A stretch of DNA of 64,000 nucleotides from Legionella santicrucis. GTDB taxonomy: Bacteria > Pseudomonadota > Gammaproteobacteria > Legionellales > Legionellaceae. Positions 8,384-16,298 of this stretch are shown here, in pieces. The translations under genes were made by a program, and so were the position numbers. The stretch is taken from the NCBI RefSeq assembly GCF_001468135.1, contig NZ_LNYU01000012.1:1-64000 (forward strand), in the 5' to 3' direction. Numbering within the stretch: position 1 is the stretch's first letter; the number at the start of each line of letters is the position of its first letter. The notes under the pieces were generated by a model that had not been told where the DNA came from, did no database searches, and saw only the letters and a program-made list of their open reading frames with translations.

Positions 8384-9657
8384 GATTAAATTTACATCAA
8401 CTAAGTTTTGCTTTAACGGCATTGTCTGCTTTTTTTATTACACCGGCTTTTTCTGCTAATCTCAATACCTCAAAAAATAATCTTGCTCAGCAGTTTCAAG
8501 AGGAAATCAATGATTATTATAAAAAGTATAGTGAAAAAGAAAAATTTACAGCAATCGCTGCTTCGGTTTTGATTCCTCAAAATCGGACGAATAATAAGCA
8601 AGAAATTCAAACAGTAGTGCATGGAACTATGGGGTATCCACCATTATCCCAGTCCATTGCTCCAAACGATTTATTTGACATTGGCAGTATTACTAAATCA
8701 TTTACTTCATTACTGTTATTGCAATTGCAAACTGAAAATAAATTATCTTTAGATGACCATTTAGGTAAATGGTTGCCTCAATACCCAAATTGGAAAGATG
8801 TAACTTTACGTCAATTATTAAACATGACCAGCGGCATTCCAAACTATTCTGAAGATAAGGAATTTTCGAAAAAAATGGAGGCACATTTAGATACAGTTTG
8901 GACTGATAAAGAATTGCTGACTTATGCACATCCTGAAAAGCCACTTGTGACTAAAAAAGAGAATCAATTTGAATACTCTAATTCAAATTATATTTTGGCC
9001 GCGATGGTTATCGAAAAAGTGACTCAAGATACTTTTGCAAACCAATTAAAGCTACGAATTATTAATAAGGAAAATGGGTTAAATGATATGTTTTACCCAG
9101 CAGGGCCAGATGGACAAGTTGTTGCAAAAGCAATTAAAGAGCTAAGAGTTCATGGCTATTATTTCGATGAAGAAAAAAATAAGCTCATTGATACCATGAT
9201 TAATGATTTGTCTTGGGCTGGTGCTGCTGGAGCAATTGTAGCAAATACTGAAGACGTAGTACGTTGGGTGCAGTTGCTTTATCACGGAACATTAATTAAC
9301 CCTATTTATCGAGAAAGTAGCTTGGCTGAATTGGAGTCTGTTGTTTCTATGAAAACGGGACAAACTATCCCTACAGTAACAGAAAATGATCCTTTAGGAT
9401 TTGGTTTAGGTGTGGGTTCTTATTACGATAAAGAGCTTAAGCAACGCTTTTGGTTTTATAAAGGCAGTACTTTAGGGTTTAGAGTCATGTATATTTGGCA
9501 GTCTTGCAATAATGTAACTACGGTTGTTGCTTTAAATAGCAAAGGAGGAGAGGGGAATCCTAACTCAAAATTGGGTGATGAAATTAGTAAGGCGAATGTT
9601 AATTTATATAAAATTATCTTGAAAAACTATCCTGAACTAAATTGTATTAGTGATTGA
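8380..9657 (+). CDS. Serine beta-lactamase-like hydrolase, exported
   Basis: This 425-residue protein starts with a signal peptide (basic N-terminus, then LSFALTALSAFFITPAFSA). The class C beta-lactamase/penicillin-binding fold is shown by the nucleophile motif S103-I-T-K106, the Y199-S-N201 motif and the KGSTLGF stretch near residue 361 in place of the third box. Such proteins act in the periplasm or outside the cell as esterases, D-aminopeptidases or beta-lactamases. The substrate cannot be deduced, and true beta-lactamase activity is unlikely from family membership alone. Its ATG overlaps the gltX stop by four bases, so expression is tied to gltX. That coupling with a synthetase is positional and does not indicate function. 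Confidence 0.85.
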   Translation: MRLNLHQLSFALTALSAFFITPAFSANLNTSKNNLAQQFQEEINDYYKKYSEKEKFTAIAASVLIPQNRTNNKQEIQTVVHGTMGYPPLSQSIAPNDLFDIGSITKSFTSLLLLQLQTENKLSLDDHLGKWLPQYPNWKDVTLRQLLNMTSGIPNYSEDKEFSKKMEAHLDTVWTDKELLTYAHPEKPLVTKKENQFEYSNSNYILAAMVIEKVTQDTFANQLKLRIINKENGLNDMFYPAGPDGQVVAKAIKELRVHGYYFDEEKNKLIDTMINDLSWAGAAGAIVANTEDVVRWVQLLYHGTLINPIYRESSLAELESVVSMKTGQTIPTVTENDPLGFGLGVGSYYDKELKQRFWFYKGSTLGFRVMYIWQSCNNVTTVVALNSKGGEGNPNSKLGDEISKANVNLYKIILKNYPELNCISD

Positions 9658-9730
9658 GGTTTACTGTTTAATGATAAAGCTAAGATCAAATTTGACTAAT
9701 TCTTTTGCTATAAGTTGATTCAAATAAATA

Positions 9731-9770
9731 CAAATTGTAGTTTTATCATTATTGAATGTGCTACAATTTG
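9731..9770. repeat. 10-bp perfect inverted repeat upstream of an unknown gene
   Basis: CAAATTGTAG at 9731-9740 and CTACAATTTG at 9761-9770 are exact inverses separated by 20 bases, ending 26 bases before the ATG of the next gene. The arms could be the two half-sites of a dimeric regulator, or the stem of a leader hairpin. A candidate -35 (TTGAAT, 9753-9758) lies in the spacer, so an operator is plausible. Confidence 0.4.
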
Positions 9771-9796
9771 CCCTTTAAGATTTAAAATGATCAATT

Positions 9797-10774
9797 ATGT
9801 CAATTAGAGTTAATCTGGGAACTGATAAATTTTTTATTTCAATCAATAAGCAAGGAGTGCATTCATTTATAATGTTAGGCATTTATGACCAAAATAAGGC
9901 CAAACACTTGCTTTGTCGTGTCGGAAAATTTGGTGACAATGACGATATAGATCCTAATTGTGCTTTAGTGACTAAGTTCTTGTGTAATGCACTCTTTTAT
10001 AAGAATAAAGCTAAATTAGGGGATGAGGGAATTACAAGAAGGGCAAAAGGATCAACCCCTATAACGTATCAAGCTTATGATATTACCTACGCTCAATATT
10101 TGGAATTTATACAAATATTAGAATCATTACAAACAGATGAAAATAAGTTTTTATGCTATAAACCCATTGCAACACAGGGCAATGAGGTTACACTAGAGCT
10201 CAGCAATGATGTGATTTTTCCTCCTCAACCCAAAAATAAAATCAAAGAGAATGTGAATGAGCTACACGTTGGTAATACATGCAGACATTCAGCAATAGCA
10301 CTTGTAGAGGCAACACAGCATGCACCAATTGCATTTTTGGTATCGACTTCTTTTTTTACTAGCTTGCCTTATAAAACTGTATTAGATTACGGTAAACCCA
10401 GTGAAGAGATTCCGTTTTATGTTTTGCCGGCTCCTCCCGTTGCTTTTTCTGGATTAGGGCAAACTAAAACAAAAATAATTACTAAATTATATCAACGTAT
10501 GGAGCGTATGTTATTGCTTGAAGCAAACTCCCAATCGACCCAAGATAAGTTTCTGCGTTTAAAAGAATTGTATTTAAATATAGTAGGATCACAAAAAAAA
10601 TTGTCTCTTTCTGAGTTACTGCAAAGTATTCAAACTTGGAAAAAAGATAATGAATCAATACTTACTGCTTTACGAAAAAAATATTTTTGGGATTCATTTT
10701 TCACCCGAAAATCGGCTACTATGAGTTTAATTGAAGAAGTAGAACGTGATCTTCAAGTAGCACAAAAAGTATAG
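9797..10774 (+). CDS. Hypothetical protein, putative effector
   Basis: This is a 325-residue soluble protein with no signal peptide or membrane helix, and I do not recognise the family with certainty. The N-terminal half is beta-rich (VNLGTDKFFISINK, HLLCRVGKFGDNDDIDPN). In the middle there is GNTCRHSAIALVEATQ, with Cys162 and His164 at what looks like the start of a helix, and then SLPYKTVLDYGKPSEEIPFY. The C-terminal 90 residues are helical and charged (MSLIEEVERDLQ). A Cys at a helix start after a Gly-Asn turn resembles papain-like or NlpC-type active sites, but no His/Asp partner can be assigned. The style and charged tail are like Legionella secreted effectors; this is inference. The gene stands alone, with an inverted repeat upstream. 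Confidence 0.6.
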   Translation: MSIRVNLGTDKFFISINKQGVHSFIMLGIYDQNKAKHLLCRVGKFGDNDDIDPNCALVTKFLCNALFYKNKAKLGDEGITRRAKGSTPITYQAYDITYAQYLEFIQILESLQTDENKFLCYKPIATQGNEVTLELSNDVIFPPQPKNKIKENVNELHVGNTCRHSAIALVEATQHAPIAFLVSTSFFTSLPYKTVLDYGKPSEEIPFYVLPAPPVAFSGLGQTKTKIITKLYQRMERMLLLEANSQSTQDKFLRLKELYLNIVGSQKKLSLSELLQSIQTWKKDNESILTALRKKYFWDSFFTRKSATMSLIEEVERDLQVAQKV

Positions 10775-10829
10775 TTTTTAGCTTGTTCTGTTGTTAGCAC
10801 ATTTATATATTATCATAAGGAGTTGAAAA

Positions 10830-11432
10830 ATGAAGTTGTATTATACTAAATCAGCATGTTCATTAGCAGTGCGTATCGTTCTTAATGAATTAGGGCATAC
10901 TTTTCAAGAGGAAGAGGTTGATTTAAAAGCAAAAAGAACAAAATCAGAGGAAAATTATTTAGAGATTAACCCTAAAGGTGCTGTTCCTGCGCTTCGTTTA
11001 GATAATGGCGACATACTTACTGAAAATCAAATCATTTTGCAATATTTAGCAGATATTACACCTGCTCAAAAGCTGCTAGCTCCTGTAGGTGATCTCAAGC
11101 GTTATCATACCCTGGAATGGGTCAATTATATTGCTACCGAATTACATAAAACGGTAGGTATGTTCTTCCATCCTAATTTGCAGGAAGAAACGAAAAGCTT
11201 GTTTATGTCTATAGTCATGACAAGGTTGAACTACATTAATAATCATCTGGCGAAAGGCCCATATTTGATGGGGGAGCATTTTACTTTACCTGATGCTTAT
11301 TTATTTGTCATTCTAAGATGGGCCCATTATTTTAAAATGGATCTTTCAGCCTATAAATATTTAGAACGGTTTATGAGCGTTGTGGGTGAGCGTCCTGCTG
11401 TTGTGACTTCACTACACCAGGAAAAATTGTAA
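10830..11432 (+). CDS. gstA: Glutathione S-transferase
   Basis: This is a 200-residue cytosolic GST of the beta class. The N-terminal thioredoxin-like domain reads MKLYYTKSACSLAVRIVLNE, with the Ser/Cys active-site region used by bacterial beta GSTs. It is followed by NPKGAVPAL (the cis-Pro loop) and LTENQIILQYLAD, which binds the gamma-glutamyl part of glutathione. The all-helical C-terminal domain includes the GPYLMGEHFTLPDAYLF N-capping motif. It conjugates glutathione to electrophiles or reduces peroxides. The length is standard (about 200). The start has the Shine-Dalgarno AAGGAG 8 bases upstream. It is closely followed by the first of two hydrolase-like paralogues, 19 bases on, possibly in one transcript. 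Confidence 0.95.
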   Translation: MKLYYTKSACSLAVRIVLNELGHTFQEEEVDLKAKRTKSEENYLEINPKGAVPALRLDNGDILTENQIILQYLADITPAQKLLAPVGDLKRYHTLEWVNYIATELHKTVGMFFHPNLQEETKSLFMSIVMTRLNYINNHLAKGPYLMGEHFTLPDAYLFVILRWAHYFKMDLSAYKYLERFMSVVGERPAVVTSLHQEKL

Positions 11433-11451
11433 TTTCTTATTGGAGATAAAG

Positions 11452-13194
11452 GTGCCTGTAAAAGCTGATTTTCAAGGTGGATTAGATCTTAATTTTTTTG
11501 CAAAACGTGAATTTGAATCCACTGAAGGTGTGGAGCCTTCAAAACAGGCACCAATCATTGCCCGCAATGCCGCACGTTTTTTGATGATGGGATGGACTAA
11601 TTCCTGGACTCAATTTTTGACTCCAACAGTACTTAAAGCTGTTTTTATAGAACGGGATCATGAGTTATTAAGAGAATTACGCCTTGCTTTTCAGCAAGGC
11701 TTTTTTGAAATTTTTGAACAAATTAAAGAAAAAGAACTTACTGAAGAACAAAAAGAACAAGTGCAGCTTTATTTAAGTAATTGTTTAACCTTGTTGCCCT
11801 ATGGTGATTTAACTCCTTATGAATCAATTAAAATTCCCCAGTATATTGAGGGGAAATGGGAGATGGTTGAATATCAAATTACTCCAATCGAGTTAACAGA
11901 AACATCAGGTTGGCGACGTTTTTTCATCCAAGACAAAGATCGTGTTTTTGCTTATGGTTTAGAACCTCTTTTTCAAAAAAAAGCAGAATCGCATTTAATT
12001 TTTATGGGTACTACTTATCCTGCTGGCCAAGGTTTTGTGCCTCAAGTAAACACTGATTCCAAAGGTTTTGAAACGGTAGGTAAATCTTTATATCGAACAG
12101 GTCGAGCAAGAATTCAAGAGTGGTTAAGCCAACAAGAAAATAGTATTCATGCATGTGGTGTAAGCTTAGGAGGTTCTCTAAGTTTATTACTTGCTATTGA
12201 TCAAGGGAATTATAAATTATCACGAGTTGACGCATTAAATCCTGCTGGACTTCATGATGCTTGGTCTAAAAGTAGATATGACTATTGGGATAGCTTAAAT
12301 GATAAACCCAGGGTAGTAGTACAAAAACAGGGAGATGATCCCGTTTCTGCTTTTGGAATTTGGAAGACGGATTGGGACATTTTCCATGTAATACCACCTA
12401 AAGATAAACGAGGTCCTATTAGTTTTTGCGATCATTTTCTTAATTATGCAGGTTTTGCAGATACTCAATTTAATTACATCAAAGCGGAGCACGATAACTC
12501 CAAACGTTTTGCACGTAATTTTTGGCTTTATTCTCTTGGTAGGAGTCTAATTTATTATTGTTTTCTAGCTCCTTATACTTATTTAGTACGCCCATTAGTT
12601 CACTTAGTATCGCAAAATTGGGTATTGTCAGCACATATAATGACATTTTGTGTCGCTGCAGCTCTTACAATGGCTGGAGTTATACCTGGACTCGTTTTTT
12701 TAGGAATTGCTGGCGGTTTATTGGCGAGCAGTCTCCTATGCGCCACACTATTTTCAATAAAAAAAAATTCAAAAGAACCTACTCCTAAGAATCAGTATGT
12801 AGAAAAAGGACTTGCAGAATTACATGATCCTTCACTTTCTCGAAATCCAACTATGGATATCTATAACGAGGATAATTCGGTAGAAGTTGATTTCACTTAC
12901 CAGCAAATACATACTTATTATCAGCTGATGCGATCTTTAAAAAACAAGAGTTTTATTCCTTGTGAAGAAAAAGAAAGCAAGCATGTAAAAGGAATAAGCA
13001 AAAAAGCATTACTGGAAAACAGCCAAAATCCTAAAAATGCAGATGTTGTTATTTCTTTTAAGGCAACTAAGGCTAAAGCAGCGCATATACAACATACTTT
13101 ATCTTTTGTTCAAAAGTTAGGTTCAGATAATGAACAATTAAAGTCAGTAGTAGATAAAAGCTATTCGAACTATCGTATGGGTAAATATACTTAA
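11452..13194 (+). CDS. Alpha/beta-hydrolase-like protein with membrane hairpin, paralogue 1
   Basis: The protein is about 580 residues long. A GxSxG nucleophile elbow, ACGVSLGGSLSLLLAID, puts the candidate catalytic Ser at 238. It is preceded by a strand and loop with HLIFMGTTYPAGQGF, as in lipase-like alpha/beta hydrolases. At about residues 391-438 there is a pair of hydrophobic helices absent from its downstream paralogue. A helical C-terminal part contains KHVKGISKKALLE. I choose GTG 11452 (VPVKADFQGGL), because TGGAG lies 6 bases upstream and because this aligns with the start of the neighbour; a TTG at 11440 is possible. The substrate is unknown. A lipase-like effector is plausible in Legionella, and the two-gene array shows local duplication. 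Confidence 0.75.
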   Translation: MPVKADFQGGLDLNFFAKREFESTEGVEPSKQAPIIARNAARFLMMGWTNSWTQFLTPTVLKAVFIERDHELLRELRLAFQQGFFEIFEQIKEKELTEEQKEQVQLYLSNCLTLLPYGDLTPYESIKIPQYIEGKWEMVEYQITPIELTETSGWRRFFIQDKDRVFAYGLEPLFQKKAESHLIFMGTTYPAGQGFVPQVNTDSKGFETVGKSLYRTGRARIQEWLSQQENSIHACGVSLGGSLSLLLAIDQGNYKLSRVDALNPAGLHDAWSKSRYDYWDSLNDKPRVVVQKQGDDPVSAFGIWKTDWDIFHVIPPKDKRGPISFCDHFLNYAGFADTQFNYIKAEHDNSKRFARNFWLYSLGRSLIYYCFLAPYTYLVRPLVHLVSQNWVLSAHIMTFCVAAALTMAGVIPGLVFLGIAGGLLASSLLCATLFSIKKNSKEPTPKNQYVEKGLAELHDPSLSRNPTMDIYNEDNSVEVDFTYQQIHTYYQLMRSLKNKSFIPCEEKESKHVKGISKKALLENSQNPKNADVVISFKATKAKAAHIQHTLSFVQKLGSDNEQLKSVVDKSYSNYRMGKYT

Positions 13195-13207
13195 TGAACG
13201 TTATATT

Positions 13208-13231
13208 CTGAGCGAAGTTCAGTAATTTTTT
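13208..13231 (+). terminator. Terminator between the two hydrolase paralogues
   Basis: The short stem CTGAGC/GTTCAG with a GAA loop is followed by TAATTTTTT. It begins 14 bases after the first paralogue's stop. It suggests that the second copy (start 13338) has its own promoter. Confidence 0.6.
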
Positions 13232-13337
13232 GGAAAAAATTCATTTATTGTGTTTAAAGTAGGATATGGGTATTGAATGTTATCTTTATATTGAATGATC
13301 GTAAAATTACTAACAAAATAGAACATGGAGGTTTATT

Positions 13338-14936
13338 TTGCCTACGGAAACTGTTTTTAAAGGAGGTCTGGAGTTAAAGTTTTTTGAGCAAATGGAGTTT
13401 GAGGATACAGATGGAGTAGAGTCCTCACAACAAGACGCTATTCTTGCACGTAATATACTGCGTTTTTTTACCATGGGGTGGACACAATCCTGGACTCAAT
13501 TTTTGACACCATCCGTTTTATATTCCTTTTTCGTACAACGTAATTCCAATTTATTAAGAGAAGTACGTTTTGCCATGCAACAGGGATTTTTGGAGCTCTT
13601 TAAACAGCTACAGGGTAAGAATTTGAATTCAGAACAAAGTGAGCAGGTTCAGCTTTATTTGAGCAATTGTTTGTGCATGCTTCCTTATAGTGATCTGACT
13701 CCTTACGAGTTCTTTAAAATTCCTCAATATATCTCAGGGCATTGGGAACTGGTTGAATATCAGGTTAGTCCTATTGAGTTAACAGTAACATCGGGTTGGC
13801 GTAGTTTATTCATATATGATCACGACCGAGTTTTTGCTTATGGCTTGAAGCCCCTTTTTCAAAACAATGCAGAGTCTCATTTAATTTTCATGGGCACAAC
13901 ATATCCTGCAGGACAAGGTTTTTTAACTCAAATACGAACTGATGCGAAGGGAGTTGAATCTGTAGGTAGCTCCTTGTATCAAATGGGTAGAGAAAAGATA
14001 CATGAATGGTTAAATCAGCAGGAAAATACCATTCATGCATGTGGAGTAAGTCTTGGAGGGGCATTAAGTTTATTGCTCGCTATTGATAAAGGAAATTACA
14101 AATTATCAAGAATTGATGCATTAAATCCCCCTGGTCTTTATGAACCTTTATTTAAAAACGGGCATGATTATTGGGATAAATTAGATGAAAAGCCAAAAGT
14201 AGTGATACAAAAACAAGGTGATGATCCGGTTTCAGCATTTGGAGTCTGGAAAAAAGAGTGGGAAATTTTGCAGGTGACTCCACCAAAAGACAAGCAGGGA
14301 CCTAATGCTTTTTGTGATCATTGTCTTAATTATGCTGGATTCGCAGAAACCGAGTTTAGGTATGTTGCTGCAGAATACGATAATTGCAAGCGAAACACAT
14401 CTTACAATTTAATCAATGCTCTTGCTAGAACTTTTATTTATTATTATTTTTTAGTTCCTTACACTTATGTTTTTCGCCCAATTAGCTATTTTGCGTTGAA
14501 TAAGTTATTTACAAAAACTGATAATCTGACCTATGAAGAAAATACCGGACTCGCTAAAATTCATCAGCCTACGCTTTTAAGAAATGCCTCCATGGATATG
14601 TATAATATGGATAATTCAATTGAAATGAATCTTACTTATAAACAAATCAATACTTATTATAAAGTGATGCGTTGTTTGGTGAAGAAGAAAAATTATTTAT
14701 CGACTCAGGAATATGAAAACAAACATGTGAAAGGTATGAGCAAAAAGGCTTTATTAGAAAAAAGTTTAGAATTTCAAGAGTCGGATGGTGTTGTTTCCTT
14801 TAATGTAACCAAAGCTAAGGCAATTCATATAAAACATACTTTAACCTTAGTTCATCAAATAGGCATTGAGAATCAGGAACATTTAAAACAGGCTTTAGAA
14901 AAGAATTATCAGTCATATATCCTTGGCAAGAATTAG
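13338..14936 (+). CDS. Alpha/beta-hydrolase-like protein, paralogue 2
   Basis: This 532-residue protein is similar along its length to the preceding gene: FKGGLELKFFEQMEFEDTDGVE, WTQSWTQFLTP, LIFMGTTYPAGQGF, HACGVSLGGALSLLLAID, KQGDDPVSAFG and KHVKGMSKKALLE. The candidate nucleophile is again Ser238. It lacks the two-helix insertion of paralogue 1, which accounts for the 48-residue length difference, but keeps a single hydrophobic stretch near LARTFIYYYFLVPYTYVF. The start is TTG with ATGGAGG upstream; no ATG fits the conserved N-terminus. Function is unknown beyond a hydrolase-like fold. Loss or gain of the membrane hairpin implies different locations for the two copies. Confidence 0.75.
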   Translation: MPTETVFKGGLELKFFEQMEFEDTDGVESSQQDAILARNILRFFTMGWTQSWTQFLTPSVLYSFFVQRNSNLLREVRFAMQQGFLELFKQLQGKNLNSEQSEQVQLYLSNCLCMLPYSDLTPYEFFKIPQYISGHWELVEYQVSPIELTVTSGWRSLFIYDHDRVFAYGLKPLFQNNAESHLIFMGTTYPAGQGFLTQIRTDAKGVESVGSSLYQMGREKIHEWLNQQENTIHACGVSLGGALSLLLAIDKGNYKLSRIDALNPPGLYEPLFKNGHDYWDKLDEKPKVVIQKQGDDPVSAFGVWKKEWEILQVTPPKDKQGPNAFCDHCLNYAGFAETEFRYVAAEYDNCKRNTSYNLINALARTFIYYYFLVPYTYVFRPISYFALNKLFTKTDNLTYEENTGLAKIHQPTLLRNASMDMYNMDNSIEMNLTYKQINTYYKVMRCLVKKKNYLSTQEYENKHVKGMSKKALLEKSLEFQESDGVVSFNVTKAKAIHIKHTLTLVHQIGIENQEHLKQALEKNYQSYILGKN

Positions 14937-14991
14937 GGGGCGAATTGCAAGAAGACAACGCGCTTATATACATAGTGAGCAATGTTCATAG

Positions 14992-15013
14992 ACCCTCTGC
15001 TTTCGCAGAGGGT
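14992..15013. terminator. Hairpin between convergent genes
   Basis: ACCCTCTGC and GCAGAGGGT form a perfect 9-bp GC-rich stem with a TTTC loop, midway between a plus-strand and a minus-strand stop codon. A bidirectional terminator is likely, though the trailing T-tracts are weak (CTCTTATTTATTTT about 10 bases downstream on the plus strand). Confidence 0.6.
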
Positions 15014-15089
15014 GAGAAGACTCTTATTTATTTTATGAAGGCTCTTACCACGTTAGCAAGTTATCTGATCAGATAGTTCAGAATAATTC

Positions 15090-15746
15090 TCAAAAGCGAT
15101 AGATAAGATGCGCTGCAACGGAATAAAGAAAAGGATAATAGGCATCTACCGGACTAAGCTGTGATTCACCATAACCGGCAGTAAAGTTGCCAGCTATTTC
15201 ACCCATTATATGTTCAGTAAAATTATAGTTTACTCCAACAGTAAAAGTGGGTCCGGGATTCCAATCATTGATAATAATGTCTTTACGATGTACACCTGCT
15301 ACTCCAGCACCTGAGAAAATTTTCATGTTAGAATGAGGAACAGGTACCATCAGTTTACCAATTAAACTTAATGTTTCAGTTTGCGTTGTTAATGTTTCTG
15401 ACCCATTATGAAAAAAACTGAAGAGACTTAAGGGATCAAAATGAACATTCGCATCAGCAAAGCGCATATAACTTGCTTCAATAGCGAAATAATGCGTAAA
15501 CTCATATCCTACCATAACGCCCCAAGTGCTCCCTCCTTCATCAACTTCTATTGGAGTGGATAGCATCAATGCTGCATTTTGATTTTCTTCCGAGGGAACT
15601 AAACCATCCCAGGTAGTAGAACCATAACCAGCAATTGCTCCAAAATAAAAGGGATGGCGCACAGGTGTTTCTTCATGTGCCAAACAAAAAGGGGCATATA
15701 AAAATAAGTAAGCTAATAGAGATAACTTTGATTTTTTAACAAGCAC
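15090..15746 (-). CDS. Outer-membrane beta-barrel protein
   Basis: This 218-residue protein has an N-terminal signal peptide (KKSKLSLLAYLFLYAPFCLA, cut before HEETP). It ends ...AAHLIYRF, with the C-terminal Phe that outer-membrane barrels use for insertion by Bam. Alternating hydrophobic/polar strands with many Gly and Tyr (FYFGAIAGYGSTTW, WGVMVGYEFTHYFAIEASYMRF, MGEIAGNFTAGYGES) indicate an eight-stranded OmpA/OmpW/opacity-type barrel. Its role may be structural, adhesive or as a small channel; the sequence does not say which. The start appears to be GTG. Convergent with the paralogue pair, with a hairpin between them. Confidence 0.8.
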   Translation of the reverse strand: MLVKKSKLSLLAYLFLYAPFCLAHEETPVRHPFYFGAIAGYGSTTWDGLVPSEENQNAALMLSTPIEVDEGGSTWGVMVGYEFTHYFAIEASYMRFADANVHFDPLSLFSFFHNGSETLTTQTETLSLIGKLMVPVPHSNMKIFSGAGVAGVHRKDIIINDWNPGPTFTVGVNYNFTEHIMGEIAGNFTAGYGESQLSPVDAYYPFLYSVAAHLIYRF

Positions 15747-15837
15747 AATAAATACTCTAAGAAATTATATTAATTAATCAGAATTTCTGTTGGGCGGGAA
15801 GCCCAACTAGAAAATGGCGCTATGTTGAACAAAAAAT

Positions 15838-16191
15838 TTAAAACCTCTCACAGACAGCTGCGCAATTTACATAGATGTCATCAACTTTTTGGGTGGCAGT
15901 GCCGGTTTTATAACATTTCCAATTAGCGATACAATCGTCTGGAGTAGTTTCTCTTTGAGCTGCGCATGCACTTTCTAATGAACCATATACAGCTACCATT
16001 TGACCATATAGCAGCTTCATGTTTTGACAAACATATGGAGGTAACCCTTTAGCGGTACAATGACAAGTTGCAGTTGTTTTAAATGAAGAGCAAAAATTGG
16101 GGTGATGGATTGGTAAGGCTTTGCCGCAGGCAGCTGCAAAAGTAACGGCGCTAAATATAAATAATAATCCTGCAAAAATTGTTCTTATCAT
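15838..16191 (-). CDS. Small secreted Cys-rich hypothetical protein
   Basis: This 117-residue protein has a clear signal peptide (MIRTIFAGLLFIFSAVTFAAA). The mature part holds ten Cys, among them CGK, FCSSFKTTATCHC, YVCQNM, SACAAQ, DCIANWKCYK and NCAAVCERF. The spacing suggests several disulfides in an exported helical protein. I do not recognise the family. It may be periplasmic or a type II secretion substrate, which would suit a genome with GspL/GspM, but this is only inference. It lies between the outer-membrane barrel and the MMPL transporter on the same strand, with about 100-base gaps. Confidence 0.65.
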   Translation of the reverse strand: MIRTIFAGLLFIFSAVTFAAACGKALPIHHPNFCSSFKTTATCHCTAKGLPPYVCQNMKLLYGQMVAVYGSLESACAAQRETTPDDCIANWKCYKTGTATQKVDDIYVNCAAVCERF

Positions 16192-16298
16192 TCTTATTCA
16201 TCCTCTATATTAATAATTGCATTTACTGTATCAGAAAAATAGGTGTCCTGCAAAAAGAAATCAATGATAGATGGATAAGTTAAATAGATTATTACTCT

